Shown one piece after another: positions 42,193 to 52,421 of a stretch of DNA of 64,000 nucleotides. How positions within the stretch are numbered: the stretch's first letter is position 1; every line of letters begins with the position of its first letter. Below the pieces are notes generated by a model, which was not told where the DNA came from, ran no database searches, and was given only the letters and a program-made list of their open reading frames with translations. Made by a program: the position numbers and the translations under genes. This DNA comes from Prorocentrum cordatum (Eukaryota > Sar > Dinophyceae > Prorocentrales > Prorocentraceae), in assembly GCA_963575745.1 (NCBI GenBank), contig CAUYUJ010016494.1:112001-176000 (forward strand), given 5' to 3'.

Positions 42193-42372
42193 CTCCAGGG
42201 TAGCTTTAGGGTAGCTTTAGGGTAGCTTTAGGGTAGCGTTAGGGTCGCTTTTGGGTAGGTGGGCGTCTCGCTCGATACATCCTCACAAAATCAGACGGTA
42301 GCTTCAGGGTAGCTTTAGGGTAGCTTTCGGGTAGCTTTCGGGTAGCTTTCGGGTAGCTCTCGGGAGCCTCCA
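42193..42372 (+). repeat. Minisatellite of TTTAGGGTAGC units
   Basis: 11-12-nt units (TTTAGGGTAGC, TTCGGGTAGCT) occur in two blocks, about 42,195-42,260 and 42,300-42,365, separated by GGTGGGCGTCTCGCTCGATA. Each TTTAGGG unit resembles the telomere repeat reported for dinoflagellates, but the intervening TAGC makes it a different satellite. Confidence 0.85.
42256..42285 (+). repeat. Direct repeat, left copy (partner near 46,060)
   Basis: TAGGTGGGCGTCTCGCTCGA followed by TACATCCT matches TAGATGGACGTTTCGCTTGA followed by TACATCCT at about 46,061-46,088 (24 of 28 positions). The two copies flank the 43.1-45.6 kb gene. Confidence 0.6.
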
Positions 42373-43090
42373 AAGTAGGTCTGGCGCAGTCACGTGATAG
42401 GATTATTGGAGGAATGTCGTGATTTTCGCTTTCATCGCAACACTTGGACACTACTCTGGATCTCGTTTTGAGAACATCCACCTCTTCTGTCTCGCTTTAG
42501 CGCTGTGCTGAGGGACGAAAGCGCCAGGGTACGGCGTCGCCCGAGCGCAATGAAGCCAGGGGTCCTGGCTCCCCGAGGCCCGTCTTAAGATGTCTCTCTG
42601 CTCCGTCTGAATTGCATGAACCCCCCTCCCGCCCTGCCTCTCTTTTACGGAGGTGGAGGGGGAGCCGCGGAGGATATATGTGCGTGTGTGAGTGTGTAGC
42701 GCGCGCGCGGCGTGTGTTAGTAGGATCGGCGGTGGGAGGATCGTATTTAGAAGGACTCTCTTCACTTCTGTTCCCCTTCGTCGCCCGCTGGCCCGACGCC
42801 GCCATTCGCGGCCGCGGTGCACCGTGATGCGTCTCGCCGAGCGCAAACCCCCAGCCCAATTAGGCTCGAGGCGGGGGTTCCGGCAACTCACATTTGAATA
42901 TTAGAAACTGAGAATATTGGATAATTGGAATTCAAGAATACATGAAAAAAACGAGTTTGAACAATAAAACATGCGGTTCCGGTGACATGAGAATATTCGA
43001 ATATGAGAATACAATAACAAAAAAAACAAATAAATAACCTCGCTAGGATCGCGCTCCAGAGGCCCTTAATAAGACCCCAGATATATCAAC
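42373..43090. other. Upstream region of the 43-kb gene
   Basis: GC-rich to 42,890 with a short (GT)n at 42,680. Then comes a 190-nt AT-rich stretch with repeated GAGAATATT words and an A-rich run up to 43,035. It could hold the promoter, but no defined element is recognisable in dinoflagellate DNA. Confidence 0.4.
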
Positions 43091-45649
43091 ATGAAACGCC
43101 ACTTGAAATTGACAGTTGTAGTTTTGGCCCATATGGCTCCCAAAAAGAAGCGGCGAACGTATTCTCGGTCACCTGTTAGGTTTCATTCATGGGAGCACCA
43201 CGATCATCAGGATACTGTGTCTGCAAAGTTGGAGGCATCAAACAAGCTCGAAGGCTTGTTGATTACGCTGTATGCATCTGGTAAGCTTGATGCAAAAGCT
43301 TTGTGCACGTTGTGTCATTGGTGCGTTCTCTCGGGATGTTGTGGCAGCGGTATCAAACGATACGCAGTTGCCCCTGATAAGGCATCAACTGGCGCATATA
43401 AGCGGCATCTTGACACTGTTCTCCCTGTGCCAGGCGACGCTCCGCATCTTGAATCAATATCGGTGCCCATGTGGATAAAAAACAGAAGGTGTGTCAAAGA
43501 ATTGCTTGTGGCGCCTCCTCATGAGATGCTCGATGCAGAAGTTACCGCAAGTGGCATTAACAAGGTTGATCTCGATCTGACCGAGTGGACTCTCGAGTAC
43601 GAGCGGCATCCACATCGTTTTCGAGATGGTGACGAGAGGTGTGTGTTTCCAGTTGCCATGTATTTGGACGGTATAAAATTCAACAGGCCAATAGGGCCTA
43701 GAGCCGAAACACTTGTGGCGATCACTATATATAACATTCAGACAAACAATCGTATGTTGGTTGCAGCTGTCGCAAAAAAAGAGTTTTGCCGTTGTGGATG
43801 TCATGGGTGGTGCACACTGGCGGTGGTCTTTCGGTATATGTCATGGAGTTTATCTTTGGCGGCATCTGGCGAGAGATCCTTGACTCGCTGGGACAAGATC
43901 GCCTATGACCCTGACTCTGTGTACGGTAAGCTTGCTCGCGACAAGCCTTTGCTGTCGTCAAGATTCATCGTGTGCCAAATCAAAAGAGATTGGGAAGCAT
44001 TCTGTCTGCAACTGGGCTTCCCCACGTGGCAATCGACTCACGTTCCGTGCATTTGGTGCCCAGCTTGCAAGAGCGACTTGTTCCAGCTCCGCGGGTCCAA
44101 AACATAAGGGGTATATAGGAAGGAGAACAAAAGGTGAGGAGGCAGAGGAGGAATACGAAAACGCGAGGTCGACAAACAGACTGTACTAACAACCCCACCA
44201 ATTAATACCATATGCGACAAGTCTCTGAGTCAGAATCACTGCCCCGACTCCTCTTTCTCGTTCCGCTCCTCCCTCCCTCCCGCTGCCACTCCTCCTCGAG
44301 TGTCCTATCCTCCTCCTCCTCCTCCTCCTCCTCCTCCTCCTCCGACTCCTCCTCCCCCTCCTCCTTCTCATCCTTGCCCTCCTCCTCCTCCTCCTGCTCC
44401 TCCTCCTCCTCCCCAACTCCCCATTCCCACTCACTCGTCCCACTCCCCCTTCCACTTCTCATCCTCCTGGGGCCCCGTGGGGGGCACGTCTTGAGGCCTC
44501 AAGGGGCCGTCTTGGGATGTCCACTCCAGTGGGTTGACCCTCGATTTCTGTTCGCCTAGGTTTGCTGGAATCACGTTGGCTGGCCATCAGTGGGGACGCC
44601 ACGCTTTGACGTACGACGAGGCGTGCACACGGTGCGAATACACTATCGACGTGACAAGCGAGGACATCCGTTCGAAAATCATCGTTGGTGGCGGCCTCCA
44701 TTTCGACAAAGCCAAAGCATCGAAAGGGTACATTCTGAGGCGTGATGTGAATGATCTTGACCCCCCTCTAAAACGATTCGACAGACTTGAGCCGTCTGCC
44801 GACCTCTTAGACATCGCAGACATTACCATTAAGTATTTGCCTTTCACGTGTACGTTTTGGAGACGACACGTCGACAAAAAGGGAAGGCTCTTAGATAGGG
44901 TGCACCATCGCAACCCACTGTTCAATTCCAGCGTCGGCATAACTGAGCAAATTCTCCACTGCGACACGCTACATTGCCTGTATTTGGGCGTGTGTCACTA
45001 TTTTGTTCATGCAGTCATTTGGGCTGGCATCGACTCGAATGTTTGGAACGTCGAGGGAAACAATGACACTGTCATCGAGTGGTCCGTGCGAAGGTATTTC
45101 AACGACTACAAAGTCTGGTGCTCGGAGCAACACGTTGACTTGAGCTACCAACTTTCGGAGCTGACCACTGGCATGATCTCGACTCGTGGTTCGCCACATT
45201 TGAAAACTAAAGGGGCAGAGTCTGGCGTGTTGGCACGGTGGGCAACATCTTTCTGCGCCAGGCACCTTGGTGATTTTGACGGTAGTGACGTGCTGTCCGC
45301 TGCAGGCGACTCACTCATAGAGTACATGCAGATTTTGAGGACGGCGCCGAGGCGCGTGCCTAGAGGCACTCAGCATCGATTGCTCGACCTGTGCCTTCGG
45401 CATCTTGTCCTGATGAATTCGTTGGGATATTCATTGCAACCAAAGTCTCATCAATTCGTCCACATGACTCTTTCCATCGGGGTTAAGGGGAGCCCCCGAT
45501 TTTACAACACGTTTCACGACGAAAGTTTGAACTTGATTCTTGCAGGAATCGCTTCAGTGTCGCACCGCGCCACGTGGGAGCGAACAATTTTCCAAAGGGT
45601 GCAATTTCTGCCAATTGTTCAGGTCAACTCGTCGTTTGCGCTGTTTTAA
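43091..45649 (+). CDS. Two-exon gene, Cys-rich protein of unknown function (possible transposon origin)
   Basis: Exon 1 43,091-44,094 and exon 2 44,560-45,649 join through a GT-AG intron (CGCGG|GTCCAA ... CGCCTAG|GTTTGC) that keeps the frame and gives 697 residues. An alternative start at 43,133 puts MAPKKKRRTYSRS, a nuclear-localisation-like basic run, at the N-terminus. Landmarks: MYLDGIKF 190-197, CRCGCHGWC 233-241, QIKRDWEAFCLQLGFPTW 296-313, PCIWCPACKSD 319-329, a CTRC pair near 357, FDRLEPSADLLD at about 408-419, and HCDTLHCLYLGV 468-479. Paired Cys motifs look zinc-binding. I believe related proteins are multi-copy in dinoflagellates (recalled, not checked), which with conserved Asp/His positions suggests a transposase-like ancestor. 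Third codon positions are more AT-rich than in the genes to the left. Confidence 0.75.
44095..44559 (+). other. Intron (465 nt) with (CTC)n
   Basis: Begins GTCCAAAACATAAGG and ends TTCGCCTAG. CTC arrays occupy about 44,265-44,420. Confidence 0.75.
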
Positions 45650-46200
45650 CTGCATGCTCCGTATTTCCTCCCAATCCTCACCATCCTGGTCTAGATATCC
45701 CTCCCCCTCCTCCTCCGCCAGGCTCCCTTCTGCGAAGCCGTGGCTGGTGTTGTTACTTTTTCTGCGCAAGCTGGCGCTCTGTGTGCACTGATGTGTGGGC
45801 CCTGCAGCTGACCCCCAGATCACCGAATGCCCAGTTTCCAGTGTCGGGGTCTCTCAATCGACTCCATCCCCAGCCAGAGCAAAGCTAGAGCCCTCGAGCA
45901 CTATTCCTAATGAATGGCCCATGTGCCAAAGGACTTAAATCCGAACAAAACAGTTTGGGCCCCATAGAGCCTCCGCATGGTCCATCCCTGAGCCCCGCAA
46001 GGCCCGCTCGAGAGGCTCAAGAGGATAGCCGTATGACATATCTTTGTGGTAGTATTGTGGTAGATGGACGTTTCGCTTGATACATCCTTCAGAATAAACA
46101 AGCAGTGACTAGAAAAAGCGACCGACTGAAGCGCGCAATATGACCGAACACCCAATACGAAACGAAACATTACAATCTCGGAATCATTGGGGACACGACC
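45650..46200. other. 3' flank with right direct repeat
   Basis: No gene recognised. At about 46,061-46,088 lies the right copy of the direct repeat described at 42,256. The 3' processing site of the upstream gene is not identifiable. Confidence 0.4.
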
Positions 46201-46587
46201 GTGCGAAACAGGAATACCACAACCGCCGACAATGCGTCCCCCGCTGATTCAAGAACGCGGATCGCCATGCTTCTTCGAGAGTTCGGGCTTTTATCCAGAG
46301 TCCAGCTGACTATTTGGCGGGCTCATGCAAGTCTCTTTTCCTGTATACCCCTCCCCCCTCTCCACCAGTCGGCCATCCCCTTTTCTGCACTGGTGCTACT
46401 CATCATCGTTGTCCCCTCGCTCCCCGACTCGAGAAAGATGGCTCGGCGATAGCGCTGGCTCGAGCGATTCAGTGGGCTGTCTGCAGATTTCACGCTGACA
46501 TGTATCGAACGATGGGGGGCGAGAAGCTTACAAATCAGGGGGTTCATGATCGCATCAGGGTAGAGGCTAGAAGCTAGAACCAGAGTT
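46201..46587. other. Unassigned
   Basis: A plus-strand frame at about 46,430-46,575 reads WAVCRFHADMYRTMGGEKLT and might belong with the remnant that follows, but no junction is convincing. Confidence 0.25.
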
Positions 46588-46885
46588 TTGGACAGCCTGT
46601 GGAGCGCGCACGTCCAGGAACATTCGAGCCCTGACTATAAAAGCTTCAACGATCAATTCGAAAGCGCCCTGGGTAATCTCAGGGCCAGGGCGGCCCGTGT
46701 CAAAGCCAAGGCCGAGGCGAAGACAAACCACCCCAACCCCCGCGAGGACCGACCCTGCCTTGAGAGAGTATGTCAAGAGCCAGTTCCCAATTGGCGCTGA
46801 GGTGGCTGCACTGATGGACCCGATGAGCAAATCATGGGAAGGGCACGCCTCCAAGGGGCGGGGGAAGTCTCGAACCTGGAGGTAA
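46588..46885 (+). pseudogene. Frameshifted coding remnant, unknown
   Basis: A plus frame reads DSLWSAHVQEHSSPDYKSFN then DQFESALGNLRARAARVKAK. Around 46,745 the protein-like reading moves to the next frame: REYVKSQFPIGAEVAALMDP then MSKSWEGHASKGRGKSRTWR. Each half looks coding, and together they suggest one protein broken by an indel. It ends at a stop at about 46,885. No family recognised. Confidence 0.35.
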
Positions 46886-46973
46886 CGGATGGGGGTGTTC
46901 AGGAGGGATGGGAGGAGAAGATCGGGGGACACGATGCATCCCCCCACGAATCCAGAGGAGCAAACGGAACGAC

Positions 46974-47015
46974 AGAGGACCGCCTCGAGCTATTAAGAGC
47001 TCGAGGCGGTCCTCT
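46974..47015. repeat. Perfect hairpin, 18-bp arms
   Basis: AGAGGACCGCCTCGAGCT and its exact reverse complement are separated by ATTAAG. Confidence 0.93.
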
Positions 47016-47220
47016 CGAACATCGGTTCGATCTGAACGAATCCCATTACTAACGACGATGACAATGATGAGCCGACAGAGGCGAGCGGCACGGCCAGCAG
47101 TAGTGGGGCCCACTGAGCCCGCGTAGCCGATTGGAGGGGGGTGGACACAAAGAGGAGGACAACAAAGAGGAGGTAAGACGAGGCGGAACGGCCAAGACAC
47201 GGACGCCATGGCCGTGGCCT

Positions 47221-47260
47221 CCGACGCTCATGCCTGCATGCATGGAAGCATGAGCGTCGG
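47221..47260. repeat. Perfect hairpin, 13-bp arms
   Basis: CCGACGCTCATGC and GCATGAGCGTCGG flank a 14-nt loop containing TGCATGCA. Confidence 0.92.
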
Positions 47261-47329
47261 CTGAGACGGACGCGCGTCGAAATCCAAGCTCGACCGCCGA
47301 AACACGCCGTGCCGCCCCCAGCGGAGGAC

Positions 47330-47580
47330 GATGAGCAGGATGAGCAGGATGAGGAGGGGAGGTTGGGGAGAGGAGGAGGAACAGGAGGAGGAGGAGGAGG
47401 AGGAGGAGGAGGAAGCGGAGGGGACAGAGGAGGAGGAACAGGAGGGGAAGGGGGAGGAGGAGGAGGAGGAGGAGGAGGAGGAGGAGGAGGAGGAGAAGGA
47501 GGAGGAGGAGGAGGAGAAGGAGGAGGGGGGGGGAAAGGAGGAACAAAAACAGGCGGAGGAGGAATACGAGGAGGGGAGGC
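47330..47580. repeat. (GGA)n microsatellite
   Basis: GGA array with AGAAGGA and GGAACA interruptions. Confidence 0.95.
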
Positions 47581-48268
47581 AGGAGAACTCATGAGGGGAA
47601 AGGGGGAGGATGACGAACACAATGAGGATGAGCAGGATTTTGTTTTGCAATAGCGCTGTACACGCACAGCGCCGCTCCCATCGGGAACGATGTGCCACGA
47701 GGCTCACGGCACAACAGCAAACGCCAGTTAACATGAATCGCCGCGGCGCGCAGCATGCGAGCCTATAGCGCATCGCGCGCGACGGAAACACAGCACACAC
47801 ACACACTGCGCGCGTTGTACTCGTGGCGCTGGGGAACATCGAACATGAGAGCCAAAACCAACGGCACATGGAGCGATACGCCGCTCGGCGTAGCAAATCA
47901 ATAACACCACAACGTCATTGACAACACAATTAGCAACAACGACGATAACGGCACACCAGCAAAAAACACCAGCAACAACAACGGCAGCACCTGCGACAAA
48001 CGGAGGGATCAGTCAGATGCAAATGGCGCGCTGAGAAGTCTGCCGATTGACAACCCACACGCCTGACTAAGCGGAACCCACGTAACAAACGCAAGATCCC
48101 GCGCGATTGCATCAACAACTGTCTCTGCGTGAAGAACTCCGCGGCAACGACGCGGAAGTGCGACCAACAAGGAAAACCAGAAATCAGAACTTTCTCATTT
48201 ACAACAGTGAAAGCACGAATTCTTGCTTTCTAAGAAAAGAAAACAAGAAAAAGCTCCTCTGGGTAAGG
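47581..48268. other. No gene recognised
   Basis: Mixed sequence with ACACAC and AACAAC words. No domain or RNA gene seen. Confidence 0.4.
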
Positions 48269-48354
48269 ATAGGAGGAGGAGGAGGAGGAGGAGGAGGAGG
48301 AGGAGGAGGAGGAGGAGGAGGAGGAGGAGGACGAGGGAGGAGGAGGAGGAGGAA
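48269..48354. repeat. (AGG)n microsatellite
   Basis: Uninterrupted AGG for about 60 nt, then interrupted copies. Confidence 0.95.
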
Positions 48355-48483
48355 GGGATGAGGAACGAGGAAAGAGGCCGAACGCAGCCGTCCCAAAGGG
48401 CGGACAGCTGGCGGGCGCGGGCGGCGGGGATCCCGAGGCGTCCTCAAAGGACGCGGCGGAGGCTCCCCAGCTTGAACATGGCC

Positions 48484-49292
48484 TGCCCCTGGAGATGCAC
48501 CTCCAAGCCAGACAGGGAATTTGAAGTCCTCGACGCACGCCAGCACGCCGAGGAACATGAATCAATTCATCGACAGCATCCGTCGACGAAAGGATGCAGC
48601 CTCGCCCCTGGGAGTGCACATCCAGGCCAGACGAGGAATCTGACGTCCCCGACGCACAGCACTGCGCCCAGGAACGTGCAACAGAAACACATCGACGCAG
48701 TCGAAGAGTTCACTCACGCTCGCCCCTGGGAGTGCACATCCAGGCCAGACGAGGGGTAGCACCAGCAGGAGGGACACCTTCTCCTCGGCAAAGACGCGGC
48801 GACGCTGCGCCTGAGGTGTTCCCAGCTCGACGCTTCCTCAGGCCATCCAGCTCCACAAAGCGACGCGAGCCTGAGGTGTTCCCTCACAGGGGTTCATCAG
48901 GACTTAGCGTTCTAACGGTTCTGACGACTGCGGGGGGGAACAAGCCAGCGCACCTAGTATCTCCCGCGAAATCCGCAACGCCAAACGCGACGCGAGCTCC
49001 ATCGCATCCGACGACAGGGGCCGCCCGATTCCCAGCCGCGCAGCGCCAGACCCGGCCTGGGGAATGCACATCCAGGCCAGACGAGGGGTACAATGTACCA
49101 AGAATAGCAGCACCCGTCACCTGCCCCTGGGAATGCACGTCCAGGTCAGACAGGACGCGCCCCTGGGAATGCACATCCATACCAGACGCGGAATAAAGCA
49201 TTCAACGCCATGCTCACTTCACCGCTCCTGGGGATGCGCATCCAGGCCAGACGGGCTCGCCCCTGGGAGTGCGCATCCAGGCCATGCAGCGA
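48484..49292 (+). repeat. Interspersed minisatellite with a 33-nt core
   Basis: The core GCCCCTGGGAGTGCACATCC + AGGCCAGACGAGG occurs eight times, at about 48,484, 48,603, 48,722, 49,059, 49,122, 49,158, 49,224 and 49,259. Spacing is irregular (119, 119, 337, 63, 36, 66 and 35 nt). The first two copies share longer flanks (GACGT/GAAGTCC(C/T)CGACGCAC and ACATCGACGCA/TTCATCGACAGCA words), so the ancestral unit was about 119 nt. Confidence 0.9.
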
Positions 49293-49883
49293 CGATCAAG
49301 TAGTCGATGAATTCGCCACCTGCAGCTCCGCGCCCGCCGCCGACAACCCAGGTGCGGCGTGCAGGGCCAGTGGCGCATGATCCTTAGGGCGCAGTCCCTT
49401 CAGGATCCGCTTCCTTCTGGAGTTCATGTTGGCCACGAAGTTCTCTGACCGCCCTTCGCCTGTGACGGCGCCCGCGCGTGCTTCTGGCAGCTGCTCGGGC
49501 GCTCCGCCACCGGGCCAGGCGACGCGCACTTTGCAAAAGACAGCGGGGCCAAATCTTCGGATCCGATGGCAACTGCGCCCGGCGACCCTGGCCGCTGCCC
49601 ACTCGGAGACAGCGTCCCGCCCCCCGCGCGGCCCATGTCCTCTGAAACGAATGCAGCGTCGAGCGCAGCCGCGGCGAGCGAAGCGGCTTCGGGCAACTTG
49701 TTATGCGCGCCGTCTCCATGCTGGGGGATGGCCTCTGCTCGCAGAGCGCCCTGTCTCGAAGTTTGGCATGGAGTGCGCGGGGGCAGGTTCCAGGCCACCG
49801 TTGTACATCCGCGACAAACGTGCGCCCCGTCGGTCAGCTAGGCGGCGATGTGCGAGGTGGCCTGAGCGGGCGCAGCGCGCGGC

Positions 49884-50297
49884 TCAGCTAGGCGTCGAGG
49901 AGCGTCCGACACCGCGGGCTCGCACTTGCCATCCTTCGAGGTTCGCTGCGTGGCCCGTCCGGTGTAGGCCGATGCCTGCTTGACAAACCGCGCCTCCACC
50001 TTGTGGGTCTCCTCGTAGTCCCTGGGCGCAGCTCGCGCGTCGGCGCCCCGTTCGGTCCGCCCGCATCTTGCCGCGGAGCAGCAGGGGGCTGAGCCTCCGC
50101 CCAAGGTGCTCGTCGACGCTTAAGTGGGCGGGGATCCAGCGCGCAGTGGGCGCCTCGGCTGAGACCGAAGGGCTCTCCATGCCGCGGCATGCGCGGTCGA
50201 TGCGACTTCGAGCTCTGGCCCTGGTGGGCAGCCTCGCCCTGCAAAGCCAGAAGGTCAATGAAAACGCATTGCAAGTCAGGCCCGAAGAGCCTGGCAA
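49884..50297 (-). pseudogene. RNase H C-terminal fragment of element B
   Basis: The minus frame contains TARWIPAHLSVDEHLGRRLS, resembling the 'W-(I/V)-x-A/S-H' segment that ends RNase H domains of these LINEs (usually followed by an Asn/Ala-Asp pair, here KMRADRTG). The preceding catalytic residues lie in other frames around 50.3-50.7 kb and are not intact. Confidence 0.45.
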
Positions 50298-51271
50298 CCA
50301 TCAAGAGAGCGTGCCTCTCCGAACGACCAACCGTCTTCAGAGGCCCAGACAGCGGGCCAATACCGCTCGAAGTGGAGCACCCTGGCGAGATAACTGGATG
50401 ACAAACCAGCCGCGAAGCCTGAGCTCGGGGGTAGATGGTGCCAGCCCCGACCCGTCTGTGAAGACAGCGTTTCCGAACCGTTCGGCGGGCGCGCCCCAGT
50501 CCCCTCCGATGCTTCACAGGGTGCCCGTTCTTTACGTTGGGCAGCGAGGGCGGCGCGCAAGACAGGCGGACCCCCGCGTCGAAGGCGCCCCGCCCCCCCT
50601 GCTGCAGCCCCTCGCCACGCATATATTTCCGAATGTTCGACGAACCCATCAGGCAGCGCCTTGCCGCCCACCTCAGACTCATCTCTGGGGGCAACAACCT
50701 CAGGGCATCCAGAGAAGCAGCGCCCCGACAAATCACTCGGCGCTGAGCAGGCTAGACGCGTGGGGGACTCGGCCAGCTGCAGATCATATTTCGCCTGCCT
50801 CGTCCATGGTTCCCCGGCCCAGTCCGCGCCCGGCCCAGTCCGCGCGCGGACTGGGCGCCTGCGGGCCTTCGGCCCCGGCGGCCTTGGGCGCGCCCGCGCG
50901 TCGGCTCACCGCCCGCAAGCATCGCTGCGCCTGGTCGCCCTGCGGGCGCTCGAACCTGGACGCGATGCGCTCGCCTTGCCACCGCCCGATCGACTCCGCC
51001 AAGTGGCGGCGGAGGTCTGGGGGGCTGACCGCCATGGGGCTGAACGACGCATCACAATCATTCGCCAGCACCGTAGAGGAACACATGTACCAGCCAATCC
51101 CCCACAGGGCGAGGATGGCCGAGGAACTGGGGCCCTTCGCATTGGCCCGCGTGGACTGTCCACGAAGAACCATACGGGCAGCAATCTCCGCCCGGGCGCG
51201 GTGGAGCTGGCTGAGAGACGCCCGAAGCTCCAAATCGTAGCCGCGTATCTGCGCGCCAAGTCAAATGTCGC

Positions 51272-51276
<5 letters not shown>

Positions 51277-51340
<64 letters not shown>
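51277..51340. repeat. Compound (TA)n(GA)n microsatellite inside element B
   Basis: (AT)14-15 followed by (AG)18-19, located within the former RT thumb/linker coding sequence. It produces the YIYIY/SLSLSL string in the minus frame. It expanded after the element lost function. Confidence 0.96.
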
Positions 51341-51342
<2 letters not shown>

Positions 51343-51539
51343 GATCGGACTCCTTGGCTCGCTGCGTTGACGCGAATAATGCGAGGCTGGGCGCTCCGGG
51401 CCGGGGCTCTGCAAGCCGACCTGCCCCCGCGCGAACTTGAACCACGCGTGTGTCTGACGGGCCCGCGACGCCAGCGCCGTGCCCTGCGCCGGGCCGCAAT
51501 CCTGTCTTCCACAAGCATAGCACTTTCCTAGCCGCAGCC

Positions 51540-52421
51540 CTCTGATGCATCTTAATGCGCGGCCGCCGTGCAAACGTCCCAGCAATTCGCGGAGACGTGA
51601 GTCGTCGAGACTTGCGAACACCTCCCACATCTTGCCCGATATTGCGCGTCAGCCTTTGCACCGCAGTCCTCAGCTCCTCCATGCTTCTTGCGTGCCTTGG
51701 CCGCTGCGGTGCTGGATGCAACGTGCCCCGATTTGTCGACCTGCATGATGATGCCCAGCTCTTTCGCGCTCTCTCCGAACCTGGTGACCGCCCGCCGCAA
51801 CCTGCCCAGATTGCCCGCGGACTTCGCAATCCCGCGCAGACTAAACTAACGTCGTCGATCAGCGCCCTAAGGGCGACCGCAGGGGCGCGAATCCTCAGTG
51901 GCAGCCAATGCAGCGGCGCGACGACCATGAAGCACGCGCGCGAACGCCCCGCGAAACTGCCCAGCCATGCCGCGACCGCCACGCTGACCGAACAAAAAGC
52001 TCTGAGCCGTCTCGGCTGGCGATGCAGCTCAATGACCATCCATGCCAATCTGGGACTCACCCCAACGGCCCGAGCCTCGTCCAGCACTGCTAGTCTCGAA
52101 ATACGTGTAAGCATCCATGAGCGCCGCGAATGGCTGCAATTGGCGCGCCTCCGCTATCTCCTCTTCCAGGTTGAGCCGAAACGCCGAATCCGAAGATGAA
52201 CGTCCTGCCCCCTGCCCCCGGATGTCAGCGCTGCGGTTCTGGCTCGCCCAGTCCTGGGGGATTTGGGGCCTGACCTCCGACCAGATCCTGATGGCGCCAT
52301 CCACGAGCGCGATGAGCCTGCGCCCTCTGCCCGGCTTCGGCAAACAGGCCATCCCGCGCGAAAGTCTCCCATCTGGCCAGCGCAGGATTTTCTCAAAACA
52401 GCAGAACATGGCAGCGAGCAC
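51540..52421 (-). pseudogene. Reverse transcriptase of element B
   Basis: The minus frame at 52,421 starts with a fingers region (LPKPGRGRRLIALVDGAIRI), then AFRLNLEEEIAE and MDAYTYFETSS (52,118-52,090; motif A-like, with the Asp and the YTYFE word typical of dinoflagellate LINE RTs). The frame then shifts. In the 52,114 frame APAVALRALIDDVSL gives motif C as LIDD (51,862-51,851), with both catalytic Asp residues kept. After another shift RFGESAKELGIIMQVDKSGH (about 51,790-51,730) gives motif D/E. So the active-site residues survive but the frame does not. Confidence 0.72.

Noticed and set aside
42193-42372. Interstitial telomere
   Set aside because: TTTAGGG is separated by TAGC in every unit, so it is a minisatellite and not a telomere tract.
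47838-47860. Minus-strand GGTTTTGGCTCTCATG resembling the spliced leader
   Set aside because: Only the TTTTGGCTC core matches; the flanking leader bases do not, and no gene follows on that strand.
48484-49292. CRISPR-like array (repeated core with spacers)
   Set aside because: Eukaryotic context, no cas genes, spacer lengths vary from 2 to over 300 nt and some spacers are related to each other.
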